Shown here: one piece after another, positions 34,948-43,505 of the stretch
How the letters are laid out: each line of letters starts with the position of its first letter
Position numbering within the stretch: position 1 is the stretch's first letter
From: Taibaiella sp.
GTDB taxonomy: Bacteria > Bacteroidota > Bacteroidia > Chitinophagales > Chitinophagaceae
Assembly (NCBI GenBank): GCA_013815385.1
Contig: JACDGL010000002.1
Coordinates: 124,001 to 188,000 of the forward strand
Direction of reading: 5' to 3'
Length of the DNA: 64,000 nt
Position numbers and translations under genes: made by a program
Notes under the pieces: model-generated
The model's database searches: none
Told to the model about the DNA's origin: nothing
Seen by the model: the letters and a program-made list of their open reading frames with translations, nothing else

Positions 34948-36267
34948 TCAAGGGAACTGGACGCCCTGGTATTTATTAACATCAACAGATGGAACAGTAG
35001 AACCGTACTTGCCATTGATAACGGATATTATATAGTTAGCCACCAGCGCGTATCCGCGTGGTGTAAGGTGTACCCCATCAAGAGAAAAGGCACCGCCCGT
35101 TACAAACTGTGCATTGTATTTAACACCATTGTATTGTATGCCGGTAGATATTGTTCTGAGATAGTTGTTGATATCTACATAACCAAGGTTGTGTTTTGAA
35201 GCAGCATCCTGGATAATGTTATTATATGCACTGGTAGCACTCCTTACGTTAGCTATTTCAGTTCTGGTGAGTATATATTTGCTAGGTATAGGCACCTGGC
35301 TACCCCAGCCATAGCATATGATACTATCCTGCGGTATGGTAAGCAGCACCAACTCATCATCATACATCTGCCTGAAACCGTAAGTTGCCGTGGGATCTGC
35401 AATAACAAAATTGTTTGGACCCTTTGTGAAATTCAGGAAAAATATACCTGCATGCGCATATCCAGCGTTCAGCGAATCAGCCTGCCCCTGACGCAATACC
35501 AGCGCATTGTGCGGTACAGTTGTAAAAAAGGGTATAGCCGTTACATCGGGTATGTTTACTACTACGCCCTTGGCGCCATGCGCAAAAAGAGCATTGATCA
35601 CAGAGTCGTATATGGTTTGAAAAAGACCTGTTGGCGTAATATCTTCCGGTCGCGGAACAAATGGCGTGGGGTTGCCAACGCCGCCACCGGTAGCATAGCC
35701 CAGTACATCATTGGCACCTAACCAAACTGTATAAAAAGTAGCAGGCAGCTTCAACGCTTCATCAAGCGGTGTTTCCCCGATTGGATTGCTATAGAAACGG
35801 GAAGCATAAGGATTCACATATCCGTAGCCCTGCTGCAGGTAGTCAACACAACGTATGCCCGGTACCCCCACATTATTGAATGGCCCCTGGCTGCTGATGT
35901 TGGCACCATTGCCAACAGATGAACTATCGAAAGAGAATACAGGACCCAGGGAAACAGATCCATTGCAGGAGGTACTAAGACCAAGAACCAGGCGTGGATA
36001 GGGAAACCCTGCTGTGGATGGTAACAAAGGCTGTACAAAATTACCGCCGCCTACCAGCCTGAACTGCTCGGAAAGGCGTAGCGGATAAGAATTTTGCTGC
36101 CCTGCCCTGTAAAGGCTGTTATCTGCATATCCTGCTGTGAGCGAATTACCAACTGCCACATACACCGAAAAATCTGCTGTTCCCTTGCCGGGAGCAGTGG
36201 TAGAAAGGTTGGGCTTGCATGAGGCAAACATCAATGCCAAAAGCCCTATACTATATATCTTCTTCAT
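34948..36267 (-). CDS. SGNH/GDSL hydrolase lipoprotein
   Basis: This is a probable outer-membrane-associated esterase or lipase. It has 439 residues. The signal peptide ends in the lipobox FASC (Cys17). The GDSL-type nucleophile block is VAVGNSLTAGYADN (Ser42; Asn in place of the second residue of GDSL, as in many SGNH enzymes), the Gly/Asn block is WLGANDVLGYATGG near residue 175, and the catalytic Asp-His is DGVHLTPRGYALVANYI near 400. It follows the OmpP1 gene by 20 bp, a pairing common in Bacteroidota, which suggests that it acts on lipid or fatty-acyl substrates moved through the porin. Substrate not known. Confidence 0.87.
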   Translation of the reverse strand: MKKIYSIGLLALMFASCKPNLSTTAPGKGTADFSVYVAVGNSLTAGYADNSLYRAGQQNSYPLRLSEQFRLVGGGNFVQPLLPSTAGFPYPRLVLGLSTSCNGSVSLGPVFSFDSSSVGNGANISSQGPFNNVGVPGIRCVDYLQQGYGYVNPYASRFYSNPIGETPLDEALKLPATFYTVWLGANDVLGYATGGGVGNPTPFVPRPEDITPTGLFQTIYDSVINALFAHGAKGVVVNIPDVTAIPFFTTVPHNALVLRQGQADSLNAGYAHAGIFFLNFTKGPNNFVIADPTATYGFRQMYDDELVLLTIPQDSIICYGWGSQVPIPSKYILTRTEIANVRSATSAYNNIIQDAASKHNLGYVDINNYLRTISTGIQYNGVKYNAQFVTGGAFSLDGVHLTPRGYALVANYIISVINGKYGSTVPSVDVNKYQGVQFP

Positions 36268-36287
36268 GCTTGTCTTTTTAAAATGAG

Positions 36288-37514
36288 TTAGAAATGGTAA
36301 CAGATACCTATTGCCGGAGTGATCGCCTTGGTTTGATATGTACCGCTGAAATTTGCATAATCATAACTCCTGTTATCCATTTTTTTGGTGGTCACATATT
36401 CTACTGCTGCTAAAATGGTAACCCTGTTGCAAGGCATATAGGTAACACCGCCTGTAAGCACAATACGGTCAGCATCGGGCAGTACGGGGGATACGAAGCC
36501 ATCAGTAACCGGTGTAGGATCCCATGCGCCGCCGGCCATTAAACCTATTTTGCTATTCACCTGGTAAGATGCGCCTAACCTATAAGTAACTGTATTCTTG
36601 TACTTGAAAGGCAGATGGGTATTAGAGAGAGCAGAGGTTGTCTGCGCATAATCAAAATTCAACGAATCGAAAGCGCTCCATTGTGTAAAATTCACATCGG
36701 CCTGGAAGGACCACTTAGCAGAGGGCTTGTAACCGATACCTACAGAAAATACTGCAGGTAAAGGCAGTCGGCTGTTGAATGTTGTATTAGGAAACTGGGT
36801 TGTAAGCGATTGTGGTACAGTGAAAGTGGCATTACCGCCATTCAATTTCAAATTGACCCGCGAACGGTAGGTAACCCCAAACTGCCACTGGTCGCTGGCG
36901 CGCACATGAATGCCAGCGTTGAAGCCGGTACCATTACCTCCGCCTTTCAGCTCTCCATGTGCATCAGTGCCATCTGCCATCTGCACAGGCAAGGCTTGTT
37001 TCAGAACTACATTACCTGTGGCGTATATGAAGCCAATGCCCGCTGATATGTAGTCATTGAGCTTATAGCTGACGGTAGGTTGTATAAATATAGTCTGCAG
37101 GTATATCTTCTGTATCACATAACGTCCCAGCCAGTTGTTGTCCCATGTAAGGCCATCACCAAACGGGGTGTACACGCCTATACCCAGGCCTACCTTACTA
37201 TCCTTTTGCAAAGGACCGCCCAGATATACATTGAATGAAGTAAATGTTTGCGACTGGGTATTGGTTGTATAGGTAGATTGCGCATACCCTGTAGAGGGCA
37301 TTATAAACTGTGCACTGCCATAAGCCTGAATGCCATTTATCAATGATAAGCCCGCAGGATTATAGAACAACGTAGATACATCCCATGGTGTAGCGGTACC
37401 GGTGCCACCCATAGCCAGTTGCCGCAGCCCCTGCAGGTTTAGCTGGTACGCTGCACCATAAGATAACGATGTGGCAAGCAGTGCAGATGCCGTAAGCAAT
37501 GTAAGCTTTCTCAT
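36288..37514 (-). CDS. OmpP1/FadL/TodX family outer-membrane transporter
   Basis: This is an outer-membrane beta-barrel for long-chain fatty acids or other hydrophobic compounds. It has 408 residues. A signal peptide (LTASALLATSLSYGAAY) precedes the plug-like N-terminus NLQGLRQLAMGGTGTATPWD, the conserved start of the family; the STLFYNPAGLS motif follows. The rest shows alternating aromatic/polar strands, and the C-terminus ends AITPAIGICYHF with the terminal Phe expected of barrel substrates of BAM. It is the first gene of a two-gene unit with the GDSL lipoprotein. Confidence 0.9.
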   Translation of the reverse strand: MRKLTLLTASALLATSLSYGAAYQLNLQGLRQLAMGGTGTATPWDVSTLFYNPAGLSLINGIQAYGSAQFIMPSTGYAQSTYTTNTQSQTFTSFNVYLGGPLQKDSKVGLGIGVYTPFGDGLTWDNNWLGRYVIQKIYLQTIFIQPTVSYKLNDYISAGIGFIYATGNVVLKQALPVQMADGTDAHGELKGGGNGTGFNAGIHVRASDQWQFGVTYRSRVNLKLNGGNATFTVPQSLTTQFPNTTFNSRLPLPAVFSVGIGYKPSAKWSFQADVNFTQWSAFDSLNFDYAQTTSALSNTHLPFKYKNTVTYRLGASYQVNSKIGLMAGGAWDPTPVTDGFVSPVLPDADRIVLTGGVTYMPCNRVTILAAVEYVTTKKMDNRSYDYANFSGTYQTKAITPAIGICYHF

Positions 37515-37618
37515 AAGCAGGAATTTTTGTGATAACAGTTATGATAACAATTAATTAATACCGATTCAGAATGTTAAGGTAGGGAGGATATTTTCTAAAT
37601 CCAATAGCGCGTTCAATT

Positions 37619-38299
37619 TTATACAGCTATCGCTGCTGTAGCAATACTTACCTGTACGCCGGCAACTGAAAGCAAAGCAAGTGCACACGCTTCTAATGTA
37701 GCGCCGGTAGTTACCACATCATCTACCAGCAAAATGTGCTTCCCTATTATTTTTTCAGGTTGCACCACTTTAAAGGCAGCTTCCATATTCATTATTCTTT
37801 CTTCGCGGGTCATATGTGTCTGGCTTTCTGTATACTTTACGCGGCAGAGTGCATCACTGTGTATTTGCAAGCCGGTAATCTCCGCTATTCCTTTACACAA
37901 TACCAGGCTCTGGTTGTATCCACGCAAAGCCTCCTTACGTTGATGCAGCGGAACCGGAATTAAAGCCTCTATATCATCTGCCCACCCCGCTTCATTCAGG
38001 GCATCTCCAATTAACCTACCGATATGCAAGCCATTTTTCTTTTTACCGGTATATTTCAACCCATGCAGTAAATGCTGCATCAGCCCGTCGTTTGTAAACC
38101 ACGCCAGCGACATAGCATTAGCGAGATGTACACGCCCCGCAAAACGCATTGCTGTTTCATTATCAGGTATAGTGGCAAATCCGGTAAGGGGTAATTCAGC
38201 AGAACAGCCGATGCACAAAACTATACTATCACCTACAGGTTTCCCGCACCCCTCGCATAGGGTAGGATAAAAGAGGTTTATTAATGATTTGAGTGCCAC
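37619..38299 (-). CDS. comF: ComF family phosphoribosyltransferase-fold protein
   Basis: This is a ComF-type protein needed for natural transformation in several bacteria, where it is thought to help single-stranded DNA reach the recombination machinery. It has 226 residues. An N-terminal zinc-finger-like region has four Cys (CEGCGKPVGDSIVLCIGC), and the PRPP-binding motif is HILLVDDVVTTGATLEAC near residue 190. LIPVPLHQRKEALRGYNQ near 110 is the typical middle block. The start is GTG; no better ATG is seen. It lies alone upstream of OmpP1 with a 104-bp gap. Enzymatic activity has not been shown for the family in general. Confidence 0.87.
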   Translation of the reverse strand: MALKSLINLFYPTLCEGCGKPVGDSIVLCIGCSAELPLTGFATIPDNETAMRFAGRVHLANAMSLAWFTNDGLMQHLLHGLKYTGKKKNGLHIGRLIGDALNEAGWADDIEALIPVPLHQRKEALRGYNQSLVLCKGIAEITGLQIHSDALCRVKYTESQTHMTREERIMNMEAAFKVVQPEKIIGKHILLVDDVVTTGATLEACALALLSVAGVQVSIATAAIAV

Positions 38300-38801
38300 T
38301 TATTGCAGAGATTTTGGCTCTTTTGACTGTTTACCAATGTAATACAAATAACAAAATCAAAAGAATATTGTCATTTTGTTTAATAAATTTTATAGTTTCT
38401 TAAGCAATATAAATGTGATTGGATATGGTTTTCCACATATTTGTATACGATTGCCAATTATTTATGTGGAATATGCGCCCCAAAATTCCACACTTTTGTT
38501 TAAGTTTAATGATAATAAAGCCACTAAACTATAAATATCAACTAAAAATAATAATATAATTATATCTAAATAAACTCGCTTTGTATTGCCAGCAAAGCAT
38601 TTCAATCAACTCGCCCCTATTAACCTGTTGATTATGAGGTAGTTACTAAAAATATTTTAAAATAATTTTTAAAATCGGTCTGATTATTGACAATATAGCG
38701 TGTCGGTAGGGATAATATTACCAACATTATCCGCTCAATGAAAGCAATTTTTAAACCCTTCTCCATTTCTTTTTTTTAAACCCCATGAAAAACGAATCAT
38801 T
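38300..38801. other. AT-rich 500-bp gene-free region
   Basis: No gene is supported here. The region is strongly AT-rich and contains three TTCCACA-type words: TTTTCCACA at 38429, the reverse TGTGGAA near 38465, and AATTCCACA at 38484. They resemble degenerate DnaA boxes (consensus TTATNCACA) but none is exact. It lies directly upstream of the HU/IHF gene and of comF on the other strand, so both promoters are probably in it. No clean -33/-7 pair was found. Confidence 0.4.
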
Positions 38802-39128
38802 ATGAGAAAAGCTGATGTGGTAAGCAGTATTGCAGAGAAGACCGGAATACCAAAGGTGGATATACTGGTAGCGTTGGAAGCGTTCTTTAAGGAAGTAAAG
38901 ATATCGCTGATTGAGGGTGAACCCGTGTATGTAAGGGGTTTTGGAAGTTTTATACTGAAGAAACGTGCTGCTAAAGTAGGCCGTAATATAAAAAAGAATA
39001 TTGCTGTTGAAATTCCTGAACATTTTATACCTGCCTTTAAACCAGCCAAGGAATTTGTACAGGCAGTAAAAGACACTCCCCATGAACTGGTGGAGCAAAG
39101 TGAAAAAGATCTTATAAATCAGGATTAA
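38802..39128 (+). CDS. HU/IHF family DNA-binding protein
   Basis: This is a small histone-like protein that bends DNA as a dimer. It has 108 residues, about 15 longer than E. coli HU because of the C-terminal tail. The N-terminal MRKADVVSSIAEKTGIPKVD is the helical dimerisation part. YVRGFGSFILKKRAAKVGRN near residue 46 is the conserved GFG(S/T)F block leading to the beta-arm, and IPEHFIPAFKPAKEF corresponds to the usual P-x-F-K-P-x-K end. The acidic tail ELVEQSEKDLINQD is unusual. It may be followed by the TPR gene as a unit. Confidence 0.92.
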   Translation: MRKADVVSSIAEKTGIPKVDILVALEAFFKEVKISLIEGEPVYVRGFGSFILKKRAAKVGRNIKKNIAVEIPEHFIPAFKPAKEFVQAVKDTPHELVEQSEKDLINQD

Positions 39129-39151
39129 AACAATACGCGTGCGGTTTTTGT

Positions 39152-39159
39152 TACCTTTG
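39152..39159 (+). promoter_or_regulatory. -7 box before the TPR gene
   Basis: TACCTTTG matches TAnnTTTG and ends 16 bases before the TTG start. The upstream -33 position is not TTG-like. It could also be fortuitous within the end of the HU gene region. Confidence 0.35.
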
Positions 39160-39175
39160 CGCAAATCTGAACCCT

Positions 39176-40027
39176 TTGCGTCCGGTACAATACATCACAC
39201 TAATAGCAGCAGTAGCTCTTATAGCATTTTTATACTGGGGAGGTAATACGACACCACCACCTAAGAAAACAACTAAATCGCCAGCAATGGCGGGTGGTAT
39301 GTCTCCAGGCCCTAACACCGTGAAGCCTGCCTCTTTTGACTCTATAATAAATGCTTCCCGCCGTCAGCTCTTACCGGCAGCAGCGGATGAAGTAAAAACC
39401 ATCGAAAATGAACTTGCAGCCATCCGTGATTCGTCACAGATGGCTGCTGTTTTTTTGCGCCTTGCCCATGTATGGGAGAAAAACAAAGAGCTGCCTGTAG
39501 CAGGTTTTTACAGTGCAAAAGCAGCTAAATTGGAAAAGTCGCGAAAAATGCTCAATTTTGCAGGCCAATTCTTTCTGGAGCGCGTAAACGAGACTACCTC
39601 GCAGCCCGTGCAACAGTGGGAGCTGGACCAGGCGGCGGACTGCTACCAGCGGGCGCTAGACCTGGACAAAGACAATGATACTGCGAAGATAGGCCTTGCC
39701 ACAATATATGTAGCTACCGGCGAAACGATGAAAGGTGTAGGGATGCTGAGGGACATAACCCAGAAGGAACCGGACAACGTACCAGCCAATATGCTACTGG
39801 GAAGGTTATCAATACAATCGGGACAGCTTGATAAAGCGATCACCCGTTTTGAGCAGATACTGAAGAAGGAACCCGGCAATGTAGATGCAATGCTATACCT
39901 GGCAGAAGCCTATGAGCAAAAGGGACAAAAGGAGAAAGCGCTGGAGATATACCAACAGTGTAAACAACTGGTCAACAATCCTGAGTTTAACAGGAGTATA
40001 GACCAACATATAAATTCATTGAAGTAA
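39176..40027 (+). CDS. Tetratricopeptide-repeat membrane-anchored protein
   Basis: This is a protein with an N-terminal membrane segment (ITLIAAVALIAFLYWGG) and periplasmic TPR repeats. It has 283 residues from the TTG start chosen; no ATG or GTG is present in a better place. After a Pro/Lys-rich linker (TTPPPKKTTKSP) two helical parts follow; the second half holds clear TPRs, such as AADCYQRALDLDKDNDTAKI, NVPANMLLGRLSIQSGQLDK and VDAMLYLAEAYEQKGQKEKA. TPR arrays bind protein partners, which are not identifiable here. It lies 47 bp after the HU gene and just before the small basic protein gene. Confidence 0.8.
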   Translation: MRPVQYITLIAAVALIAFLYWGGNTTPPPKKTTKSPAMAGGMSPGPNTVKPASFDSIINASRRQLLPAAADEVKTIENELAAIRDSSQMAAVFLRLAHVWEKNKELPVAGFYSAKAAKLEKSRKMLNFAGQFFLERVNETTSQPVQQWELDQAADCYQRALDLDKDNDTAKIGLATIYVATGETMKGVGMLRDITQKEPDNVPANMLLGRLSIQSGQLDKAITRFEQILKKEPGNVDAMLYLAEAYEQKGQKEKALEIYQQCKQLVNNPEFNRSIDQHINSLK

Positions 40028-40050
40028 CAATTTTTAAAACTATTTGTACT

Positions 40051-40146
40051 ATGCCGTGCGGTAAAAAAAGAAAAAGACATAAGATCGCTACCCACAAACG
40101 TAAAAAACGTTTGAGAAAGAACCGTCATAAGAAAAAGAACAAATAG
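40051..40146 (+). CDS. 31-residue basic protein, AURKAIP1/COX24-type (probable ribosomal protein)
   Basis: The peptide starts MPCGKKRKRHKIATHKRKKR and ends in LRKNRHKKKNK, with 20 of 31 residues Lys, Arg or His. Short proteins of this sequence are conserved throughout Bacteroidota and are annotated as AURKAIP1/COX24 domain proteins, the family of mitochondrial ribosomal protein mS38, so a ribosomal role is likely. Its position between the TPR gene and the RNase E/G gene is typical for the phylum as far as I recall. The frame has an ATG start and a TAG stop. Family assignment is from recall; the ribosomal role is inferred. Confidence 0.8.
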   Translation: MPCGKKRKRHKIATHKRKKRLRKNRHKKKNK

Positions 40147-40198
40147 GCCTGGTTATTAACCGGCCGGTTATCCTCTCTTTTTTCTGTTTTAGCTCCCT

Positions 40199-40247
40199 CA
40201 CTCCTTTTGCTGTATAGTATACCTACGGTGTAACAGCAAAAGGTGTG
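40199..40247. repeat. 15-bp imperfect inverted repeat between the small basic gene and rng
   Basis: CACTCCTTTTGCTGT and ACAGCAAAAGGTGTG pair with one mismatch around a 19-base spacer that contains the palindrome GTATAC. No T-run follows at once. It lies about 100 bp upstream of the RNase gene and could be a leader hairpin controlling it. Confidence 0.55.
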
Positions 40248-40343
40248 GGTTTTGCTATTTTATATTATTTACTGGTAATACACTATAATTCAACAGGGAA
40301 AATAGGTATTGTATAACTGCGCCTCAAAGAAAAAAGTGGCAGC

Positions 40344-41903
40344 ATGAACAAAGAACTTATTATTAATTCATCCGGTGAAGGCGTAGAAATAGCCCTCCTG
40401 GAAAATAAAAAGCTGGTAGAGCTCCATTACGAGCGTGGCCAGGACAATTTTGCGGTTGGTGATCTGTACCTGGGCAAGATAAAGAAATTAATGCCCGGCC
40501 TCAATGCCGTATTTGTAGATGTGGGTTTTGAGAAAGATGCCTTCCTGCACTATACTGATCTGAGCCCTCACTTCCGTTCGCTCCTGAAGTTTACCAAACA
40601 ATCTATGGATGGCAGCATACCATGGGGCAATGACTTTGGTAAATTCCATAATGAGCAGGAAATACAGAAGGCAGGCAAAATAACAGAAGTGATACAGGGC
40701 AAGCCTGATGTACTGGTACAGATACTAAAGGAACCCATTTCTTCTAAAGGGCCCCGCCTTAGCTGCGAAATATCTTTACCGGGCCGCTTTGTAGTAGTCA
40801 CTCCGTTTAATGATGTAGTAGCTATATCGCGCAAGATACATTCTGCTGATGAGCGTAAACGCCTGCAGCGAATAGTGGAAAGCATAAAGCCAAAGAACCT
40901 GGGCGTAATAGTACGTACAGCAGCAGAAGGGAAGAATACCGCCGAGCTGCATACTGATATTATGGAGCTGACGGAGATGTGGCAGAAGATACAGGACAAT
41001 ATGAAGGGTGCCAAAGCCCCACAGATAATACTGGGTGAGCGCGATAAGACCACCTCTATCCTTCGCGACCTGCTGAGCGAAAGTTTTCAACGCATAGTGG
41101 TGAACGATAAGAAGCTGATGAGCGAAACCAAGGAGTACGTAGCCCGTATAGCTCCTGAAAAAGAAGAGATAGTTACCTTCCATAATAATCAACAGGCAAT
41201 ATTTGATACCTACGGGATCAATAAGCAAGTGAAATCATCGTTTGGCAAAACGGTGAATATGAGCAGCGGTGCCTACCTGATAATAGAACATACCGAGGCC
41301 CTGCATGTAATAGACGTGAACAGTGGTACACGAAGCGCAGACAGCGGGCAGGAGCAAAGTGCCCTGGCTACCAATATGGAAGCTGCCGCAGAAATAGCGC
41401 GCCAACTTCGTTTGCGAGACCTGGGTGGCATCATCATCATTGACTTTATAGACATGAAACTTCCTGAGCACAGGAGGATACTGCATGAAGAGATGGAGAA
41501 GCTGATGACGCTGGACAGGGCAAGGCATACCTTGCTGCCCATATCCAAATTCGGGCTGATGCAGATAACCCGCCAGCGCCTGCGCCCGGAACTGAATATA
41601 GCTACCGCTGAACTATGCCCTACCTGCAAGGGTACCGGCAAAATAGGCCCATCGATACTGCTTGCCGATGATATAGAGAACGACCTGGGATACCTTGTAA
41701 ACCAGGGCCATAAACAACTGGCACTACATGTACACCCAATGATGGAAGCCTACCTTACAAAAGGTACATTGATGAAGCCATCTATAGCAAAGAAATGGTA
41801 CAAACAGTATAAAGTGAAGCTGAAACTGGTAATGGATAACAATGCACCATTAACTGAATATAACTTCTACGATACCAAGACAGAAGAGCTGATAAAACTC
41901 TGA
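40344..41903 (+). CDS. rng: RNase E/G family endoribonuclease (RNase G-type)
   Basis: This is an endoribonuclease for rRNA maturation and mRNA turnover. It has 519 residues, the RNase G length, lacking the long C-terminal scaffold of E. coli RNase E. An S1-like domain holds GDLYLGKIKKLMPGLNAVFV near residue 40, and the catalytic DNase I-like part holds ALHVIDVNSGTRSADSG near 320 and GGIIIIDFIDM near 367 (metal-binding Asp residues). The zinc-link is CPTCKGTGKIG near 430. It is monocistronic with a strong terminator. Confidence 0.93.
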   Translation: MNKELIINSSGEGVEIALLENKKLVELHYERGQDNFAVGDLYLGKIKKLMPGLNAVFVDVGFEKDAFLHYTDLSPHFRSLLKFTKQSMDGSIPWGNDFGKFHNEQEIQKAGKITEVIQGKPDVLVQILKEPISSKGPRLSCEISLPGRFVVVTPFNDVVAISRKIHSADERKRLQRIVESIKPKNLGVIVRTAAEGKNTAELHTDIMELTEMWQKIQDNMKGAKAPQIILGERDKTTSILRDLLSESFQRIVVNDKKLMSETKEYVARIAPEKEEIVTFHNNQQAIFDTYGINKQVKSSFGKTVNMSSGAYLIIEHTEALHVIDVNSGTRSADSGQEQSALATNMEAAAEIARQLRLRDLGGIIIIDFIDMKLPEHRRILHEEMEKLMTLDRARHTLLPISKFGLMQITRQRLRPELNIATAELCPTCKGTGKIGPSILLADDIENDLGYLVNQGHKQLALHVHPMMEAYLTKGTLMKPSIAKKWYKQYKVKLKLVMDNNAPLTEYNFYDTKTEELIKL

Positions 41904-41918
41904 TGTATAAAAGACAGT

Positions 41919-41956
41919 GATCCGGTGGTGCATATGCACCACCGGATCTTTTATTA
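41919..41956 (+). terminator. Intrinsic terminator after rng
   Basis: A perfect 30-base palindrome beginning GATCCGGTGGTGCAT is followed by TTTTATTATTTA. It lies 15 bases after the rng stop. Confidence 0.85.
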
Positions 41957-42024
41957 TTTAATGGAAAATCTTAAAATAATAACTGTTTGCTACTTAAAAA
42001 TTACCTCCTGTATATAAATATGCC

Positions 42025-42032
42025 TACCTTTG
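42025..42032 (+). promoter_or_regulatory. -7 box of mgtE with a long leader
   Basis: TACCTTTG matches TAnnTTTG. The ATG is 87 bases further on, so the message has a leader of about 80 bases, which starts with a small hairpin (ATGCC...GGGCAT). No -33 match is seen. No known magnesium riboswitch could be recognised in the leader. Confidence 0.4.
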
Positions 42033-42119
42033 CATGCCTTTAAAAGGGCATATTGAGAGGCTCCGCGCTACTCTTATCCGAAACTAATTGTTCACTTAAA
42101 TTAAAATTAATGGATAACG

Positions 42120-43505
42120 ATGCTGGCATACTTAAGAGAAAAGATCCTCGAAGGAGATCTGAGCGAATTACTGCAGCACAGCAAAGATGAAGATTATCCT
42201 GCTGAGGTTGCCAAGCTGTTCGAGACTCTCCCGATAGAGGACACCGTAAAGGCATTTCTCGCATTCCCTGAAAAATTACAATTAAAGATATTCTCGTTCC
42301 TCGATCACGTGGTGCAGGGAAGGATCATGGATACCCTTACCCGTGTACAGGCATCTTATATCCTTAACAATCTGGATTCGAATGACCGCCTCTCCTTTTT
42401 CGATTCGCTGAAGGCGTGGGAGGTACAGGACTACCTTGGCTACCTGAATGATAAGAACAAGAAAGCCACCTTTGACCTCATGGGCTATCCTGAGAAAAGC
42501 GTGGCCCGCCTTATCAATACCAACTTCACCGCTATACGCAAGGAGATGACCGTAGGGGAGGCACAGGAGCACCTGCGCCGCTACCATCAGGACTCAGAAG
42601 TGGCTAACATGATCTATGTTGTGGATAAGGATGGCAAGCTGGTGGATGATATACCGGTAAGACGGCTTGTATTGAATGACCAGTCGAAGACCATCAGTGA
42701 CATAATGGATGGCTTCTATGTGAAGCTGAATATAAAGGACAGTATAGAAGAGGCGATAGACCGCTTTAAAGAATACGATCGCATAGCGCTGCCTGTAACC
42801 AACCCGGATAATATACTGGTAGGAGTGGTAACGATAGATGATGTAATAGATGAGGCTGAAGAAAAAGATACCAAAGACATGCAGCAGTTTGGTGGTATGG
42901 AATCACTGGATCTGCCCTATGTCAAAACTTCTTTTTTCACTCTGATACAAAAACGCTCCGGTTGGCTGATAATCTTGTTCCTGAGTGAAATGCTTACTGC
43001 TACGGCAATGACACATTTCCAAAGCGAAATAAACAGGCTTACATTTTTATCCATATTTGTGCCTCTTATTATTTCTAGCGGTGGTAACAGTGGATCTCAG
43101 GCCGCGACACTTATAATACGTGCAATGGCTCTTAAAGAACTGAGCCCGCGTAACTGGTGGTATGTAATGCGCCGCGAAATAATGGCAGGATTGACACTTG
43201 GATTAATATTAGGCACTATAGGTTTTCTGCGTATTACTGTTTGGCACTATTCAAATTGGGATCCGGTAACTACAAATGGTGTTTACCACACTCACTGGTA
43301 CCTGGTAGCTATTACCATATTCTTCTCCCTGATAGGTACAGTAATGTGGGGGACGATAAGCGGAGCAATGATACCAGTATTATTAAAGCGACTTAAGCTT
43401 GATCCTGCTACTTCTTCCGCACCATTTGTAGCCACATTGGTAGATGTAACCGGTATAATTATTTATTTTACAGTAGCCCTTTCCATATGGAAAGGCATAT
43501 TATAA
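42120..43505 (+). CDS. mgtE: Magnesium transporter MgtE
   Basis: This is a Mg2+-gated inner-membrane channel. It has 461 residues: N domain with helical repeats (LFETLPIEDTVKAFLAFPEK), tandem CBS domains (about 135-260, e.g. EYDRIALPVTNPDNILVGVV), a plug helix, and five membrane helices. The selectivity motif region is visible as IISSGGNSGSQAATLIIRAM near residue 320 and the last helices hold VATLVDVTGIIIYF. The ATG used is the first in frame after a stop; an out-of-frame ATG 10 bases earlier opens a 26-codon ORF that overlaps the gene start. The next gene starts directly after the stop. Confidence 0.94.
   Translation: MLAYLREKILEGDLSELLQHSKDEDYPAEVAKLFETLPIEDTVKAFLAFPEKLQLKIFSFLDHVVQGRIMDTLTRVQASYILNNLDSNDRLSFFDSLKAWEVQDYLGYLNDKNKKATFDLMGYPEKSVARLINTNFTAIRKEMTVGEAQEHLRRYHQDSEVANMIYVVDKDGKLVDDIPVRRLVLNDQSKTISDIMDGFYVKLNIKDSIEEAIDRFKEYDRIALPVTNPDNILVGVVTIDDVIDEAEEKDTKDMQQFGGMESLDLPYVKTSFFTLIQKRSGWLIILFLSEMLTATAMTHFQSEINRLTFLSIFVPLIISSGGNSGSQAATLIIRAMALKELSPRNWWYVMRREIMAGLTLGLILGTIGFLRITVWHYSNWDPVTTNGVYHTHWYLVAITIFFSLIGTVMWGTISGAMIPVLLKRLKLDPATSSAPFVATLVDVTGIIIYFTVALSIWKGIL

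Noticed and set aside
38429-38492. Replication origin with DnaA boxes
   Set aside because: The three words are not exact DnaA boxes and no dnaA, dnaN or parAB gene is near. Noted as a low-interest observation only.
40157-40171. TAACCGGCCGGTTA palindrome after the small basic gene as a terminator
   Set aside because: It is self-complementary without loop bases, and the pyrimidine-rich run lies several bases away. It may contribute to termination but cannot be called with confidence.
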